This document shows positions 61,947 through 64,000 of a stretch of 64,000 nucleotides of DNA, piece by piece. A program made the position numbers and the translations under genes. The DNA comes from Chloroflexota bacterium. Its GTDB lineage: Bacteria > Chloroflexota > Anaerolineae > Anaerolineales > Villigracilaceae. Position 1 is the first letter of the stretch, and each line of letters starts with the position of its first letter. The stretch lies in the NCBI GenBank assembly GCA_024224815.1, contig JAAENC010001036.1, positions 32,618-96,617 on the forward strand. The letters run 5' to 3'. A model generated the notes under the pieces. That model was not told where the DNA came from and did not search any database. It saw only the letters and a list, made by a program, of their open reading frames with translations.

Positions 61947-62429
61947 TTACTTCCCTGTTACCACCTCATGCCCGGCTTTCATCCAGCCCTGAATGCCGCC
62001 AGCAATGCTGGTCACGCTGGTATGCCCGGCGTTTAGCAAAATATCACGCGCCACTTGGCTACGATTGCCAGAATTGCAGATAATAATTACTTCCTTGTCA
62101 AAAGGCACTTCACTAACGCGAGATTCTAGCTCATCGAGCACGATCATTGTTGCGCCATCAACGTGATACTCTTCCCATTCTCCCTGCGTACGTACATCAA
62201 GCAGAAAAGCGCCTTCCTGGAATTTCTGATAGCCCATTCCGGTATTAATTTCAGGGGGTAAACTGTTGGCAGTAGGCGTATCACCACCTGAAGGGTTACT
62301 GCCGAAAACAAGAAAAGCAACCACGACAAAGATAATCGCGGCAACGGCGATCATCATTTGGTCTTTTTTCTGCTTTGCATTTTGTTGTGTTGCTTTCTTC
62401 TTACCGGGTTTCTTTCGTTTTTTAGCCAT
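61947..62429 (-). CDS. membrane-anchored rhodanese-domain protein
   Basis: 160 residues. A very basic N-terminus (KKRKKPGKKK) precedes one membrane segment (residues about 27-42) and a short spacer, then a single rhodanese domain: GAFLLDVRTQGEWEEYHVDG, the active-site Cys in IIICNSGNRSQVARDILL, and SIAGGIQGWMKAGHEV. It may transfer sulfur or sense redox state at the membrane. It follows the DUF1786 gene by 60 bases on the same strand. Confidence 0.9.
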   Translation of the reverse strand: MAKKRKKPGKKKATQQNAKQKKDQMMIAVAAIIFVVVAFLVFGSNPSGGDTPTANSLPPEINTGMGYQKFQEGAFLLDVRTQGEWEEYHVDGATMIVLDELESRVSEVPFDKEVIIICNSGNRSQVARDILLNAGHTSVTSIAGGIQGWMKAGHEVVTGK

Positions 62430-62489
62430 AAAATTCTCCTATATTTTTTATAAATTAGATGGGTTTAGGTGGAAAAAGTTTCATAAGAA

Positions 62490-63647
62490 TCACTTATCTG
62501 AAATCTCCCAAGGTGGTGTACCAGCACCGCCTGCGCCTTTGAGCGATTCGCTTATTTCTTCGGCAAATTCGGGTAATAGGTCAGATGTGGCGGAGAGCAT
62601 CCCGAAGCAGCCCGCGATCATCATATCACCAAAGGGGACGGAAAAATAAGGGCGCAAAGTGGATGCTCCGCCCGAAAACATACTCCGCCTTGGGCCTGTT
62701 ACCACTATATCAAAATCACTGCTGTTTAGCGGCATCGCGTTATTTTCGTAAATGAGCGCACCATGTCCTTTGTCGTTAAATATGGTCTCATGCTTTAGCG
62801 TGCTATCTGCCAATTTGCGGATATAGCCTTCCAATTTGGGGAGAGTGATCTCTCCGGTATGGTGTTCAAAAACGCCCTCTATCCCTTTTTCGCCAAGACG
62901 AAATGCCAAAGTATGAAAATTGCCGATATTGGCAATGATCTTTTCTTTGCGAGATGCAACAATAGGGTCAAAAGTTGCGCCTAAAACAGCAGCGGGAGCG
63001 GTATCCATTGCGATTAGTGGGGCATCGACATCTTTTGCCGCGTTGGCTACTGCCTGTAGGCGAGTCATGATTGGGGGAATATCATCCGCTAAAAAGGCGA
63101 AGGATGAAAGCGCATTCTTTTCACGGGTACGTTCATCGAGATAGTCAAAACGAAATTGTCGGTCTGAAATATCCGCTGGCGCATTTCCATGATCAAAAAC
63201 AGCGACAGCAACAGCGGCTAGATTATCGAGAGAAACACCAAAGCGGGCAAAAGTTTCTGCAATAGCGGGGAAGTCGAAGTCTTTGAATTCGATTCGTTGA
63301 ACAGATTCGGGCAGAGTTTTTGCTTCGTCTTCGGAGAGGAGCTTAATGCCCATTTCAGCGACGGCTTCGAGGTTGTCGTCTACTGTTCTTGCTGCATCTG
63401 CTGTTGCATAAACGGGGTAGCCTGTTTTTAGGTGATCTTTAACCGCCCAAATATTGGGGCCGCCGCCCATTAGTAGACCCTCGAGCAAGATGGGGGCTTG
63501 CGAGCGTGTCGCATCCTGTATTTGCTTGCGGATCATCATTGTGGGGGAGGGCAAGATCAATTTGAAGCCGTTTTCTATGTCGATCTGAGAATCGTAAAGA
63601 AAAATATCTTGCGTACCTGTGCCAATATCTACCGTTAATATTTTCAT
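62490..63647 (-). CDS. DUF1786 family protein
   Basis: 385 residues starting KILTVDIGTGTQDIFLYD, the characteristic start of DUF1786, which resembles the phosphate loop of actin/Hsp70-like ATPases. Further motifs: LLMGGGPNIWAVKDHL, AVFDHGNAP, IIANIGNFHTLAF and VTGPRRSMF. Families with this fold phosphorylate small molecules or bind ATP, but DUF1786 has no known function. The same-strand rhodanese gene follows. Confidence 0.85.
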   Translation of the reverse strand: MKILTVDIGTGTQDIFLYDSQIDIENGFKLILPSPTMMIRKQIQDATRSQAPILLEGLLMGGGPNIWAVKDHLKTGYPVYATADAARTVDDNLEAVAEMGIKLLSEDEAKTLPESVQRIEFKDFDFPAIAETFARFGVSLDNLAAVAVAVFDHGNAPADISDRQFRFDYLDERTREKNALSSFAFLADDIPPIMTRLQAVANAAKDVDAPLIAMDTAPAAVLGATFDPIVASRKEKIIANIGNFHTLAFRLGEKGIEGVFEHHTGEITLPKLEGYIRKLADSTLKHETIFNDKGHGALIYENNAMPLNSSDFDIVVTGPRRSMFSGGASTLRPYFSVPFGDMMIAGCFGMLSATSDLLPEFAEEISESLKGAGGAGTPPWEISDK

Positions 63648-63717
63648 AGAAAAAAGTTTATCATGGGATGGGTCTCTATGTGATAGAATCCTTCAATATT
63701 TGTGGGACTATCCATAA

Positions 63718-63758
63718 GGAGGATAATAGAAATGAAAAGAGAGAATAGTTTTTATTGA
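63718..63758 (+). other. strong ribosome site with an 8-codon open frame
   Basis: AAGGAGG ends at 63722 and ATG follows at 63732, encoding MKRENSFY then TGA. A hairpin follows at once. It may be a leader peptide or the remains of a gene start near the inserted IS element. Confidence 0.35.
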
Positions 63759-63767
63759 GAAATAAAA

Positions 63768-63786
63768 CCACTACCTATGGTAGTGG
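63768..63786 (-). terminator. short hairpin beside the IS element
   Basis: CCACTACC pairs with GGTAGTGG around a 3-base loop; on the minus strand TTTTATTT follows, so it could stop transcription leaving the IS element. Confidence 0.5.
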
Positions 63787-63861
63787 AACCATAATCGGTT
63801 CTACCGTTGTATAGAGTATGACGAGTATTATGTATCGACCTAGAAGATGCGAAACTAATAG

Positions 63862-64000
63862 TGACCTGCCCCCAATAGTTGTACCAGTTATTATGTTACA
63901 CCAGCAGGCTGCAATTGTGAAGTAAGTGGGAGAAAAGTTGCTGGGGTTGGGGGTTTGTAGCCCAATGCACTGTGTGGTCTGACCTGATTGTAATGCCACC
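63862..64000 (-). mobile_element. right-edge fragment of an IS3-family insertion sequence
   Basis: A terminal repeat beginning TGACCTGCCCCCAATAGT at 63862 marks one end of the element, and the transposase gene reads out towards it. The other end and any target duplication lie beyond the window. Confidence 0.75.
63891..64000 (-). CDS. IS3-family transposase (OrfB), C-terminal part, partial
   Basis: The frame read on the minus strand from the window edge encodes WHYNQVRPHSALGYKPPTPA and ends with TAA at 63891, 35 codons. YNxxRPHSALGYxxP is the hallmark of the DDE integrase core end in IS3-family OrfB. The 5' part is outside the window. The stop is 27 bases inside the IS end at 63862-63864. Confidence 0.8.
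   Translation of the reverse strand, partial: WHYNQVRPHSALGYKPPTPATFLPLTSQLQPAGVT

Noticed and set aside
63775-63999. 74-codon open frame on the minus strand across the IS end
   Set aside because: It is in a different frame from the transposase and runs through the terminal inverted repeat; the real coding frame ends at 63891.
1-64000. tRNA, rRNA, tmRNA or RNase P genes
   Set aside because: The gaps were read for cloverleaf-like arms and conserved motifs and none was convincing; most hairpins are terminators or repeats.

Overview
The window looks like chromosomal DNA of a free-living Chloroflexota bacterium, most probably class Anaerolineae. This is inferred from the gene set (tungsten aldehyde ferredoxin oxidoreductase with a ThiS/MoaD-like protein, LDH-like malate dehydrogenase, DUF1786, a large GT-C membrane glycosyltransferase, many lipoproteins with Thr/Pro/Glu linkers), the moderate GC content and the very repetitive intergenic DNA. 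There is no rRNA, tRNA, CRISPR array or prophage. The only mobile element is the end of an IS3-family insertion sequence at the right edge.

Layout: 0.2-4 kb, DUF485/acetate-type symporter pair, a DUF6391 protein and holA. 4.1-10.6 kb, small lipoprotein, cupin, DUF711, branched-chain aminotransferase, DUF1059, EamA exporter, metallo-hydrolase. 10.8-16.5 kb, GT-C glycosyltransferase, mutY and a YtcJ-like amidohydrolase. 16.7-21.7 kb (minus strand), citrate synthase and malate dehydrogenase, two tandem thioredoxin reductase paralogues, orphan groES. 21.8-28.3 kb (minus), class III aminotransferase, then a probable five-gene operon: transglutaminase lipoprotein, lysA, GNAT acetyltransferase, nuclease-like protein, Cys-motif protein. 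28.4-31.9 kb, UbiB-like kinase, DUF1992 and a saccharopine dehydrogenase-like protein. 32.1-37.6 kb, a complete polar amino acid ABC importer (binding protein, two permeases, ATPase) with a good sigma-70-type promoter and a stem-loop after the binding-protein gene. 37.8-39.4 kb, a lipoprotein joining a DUF2807 and a sulfatase-modifying-factor domain. 39.4-45.8 kb (minus), archease, RtcB RNA ligase, a dikinase with the domain order of rifampin phosphotransferase, a lipoprotein and a guanidine-modifying enzyme. 45.9-54 kb, second transglutaminase, K+ channel, ABC exporter, FAD oxidoreductase, ThiS/MoaD-like protein and AOR. 54-59 kb, unknown small proteins, an ankyrin protein and RecJ. 59.3-61.8 kb, a Met/His-rich membrane protein with an OmpR-type two-component system. 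61.9-64 kb, rhodanese, DUF1786 and the IS end.

The most unusual aspect is the number of distinct short palindromic or wordy repeat families in the gaps between genes. Some of them also lie inside reading frames and are translated, in the dikinase gene and at several places in recJ, which resembles the palindromic elements of Rickettsia. Other points are a permease loop that resembles a lobe of its own binding protein, a second TrxB without the NADPH-binding arginine motif, the dikinase/RtcB/archease operon, and a TTCACA-N5-TTCACA direct repeat in front of the two-component operon. I found no single clearly new multi-gene system. The best candidates are the GNAT/nuclease-like/Cys-motif cassette and the dikinase-RNA ligase operon.
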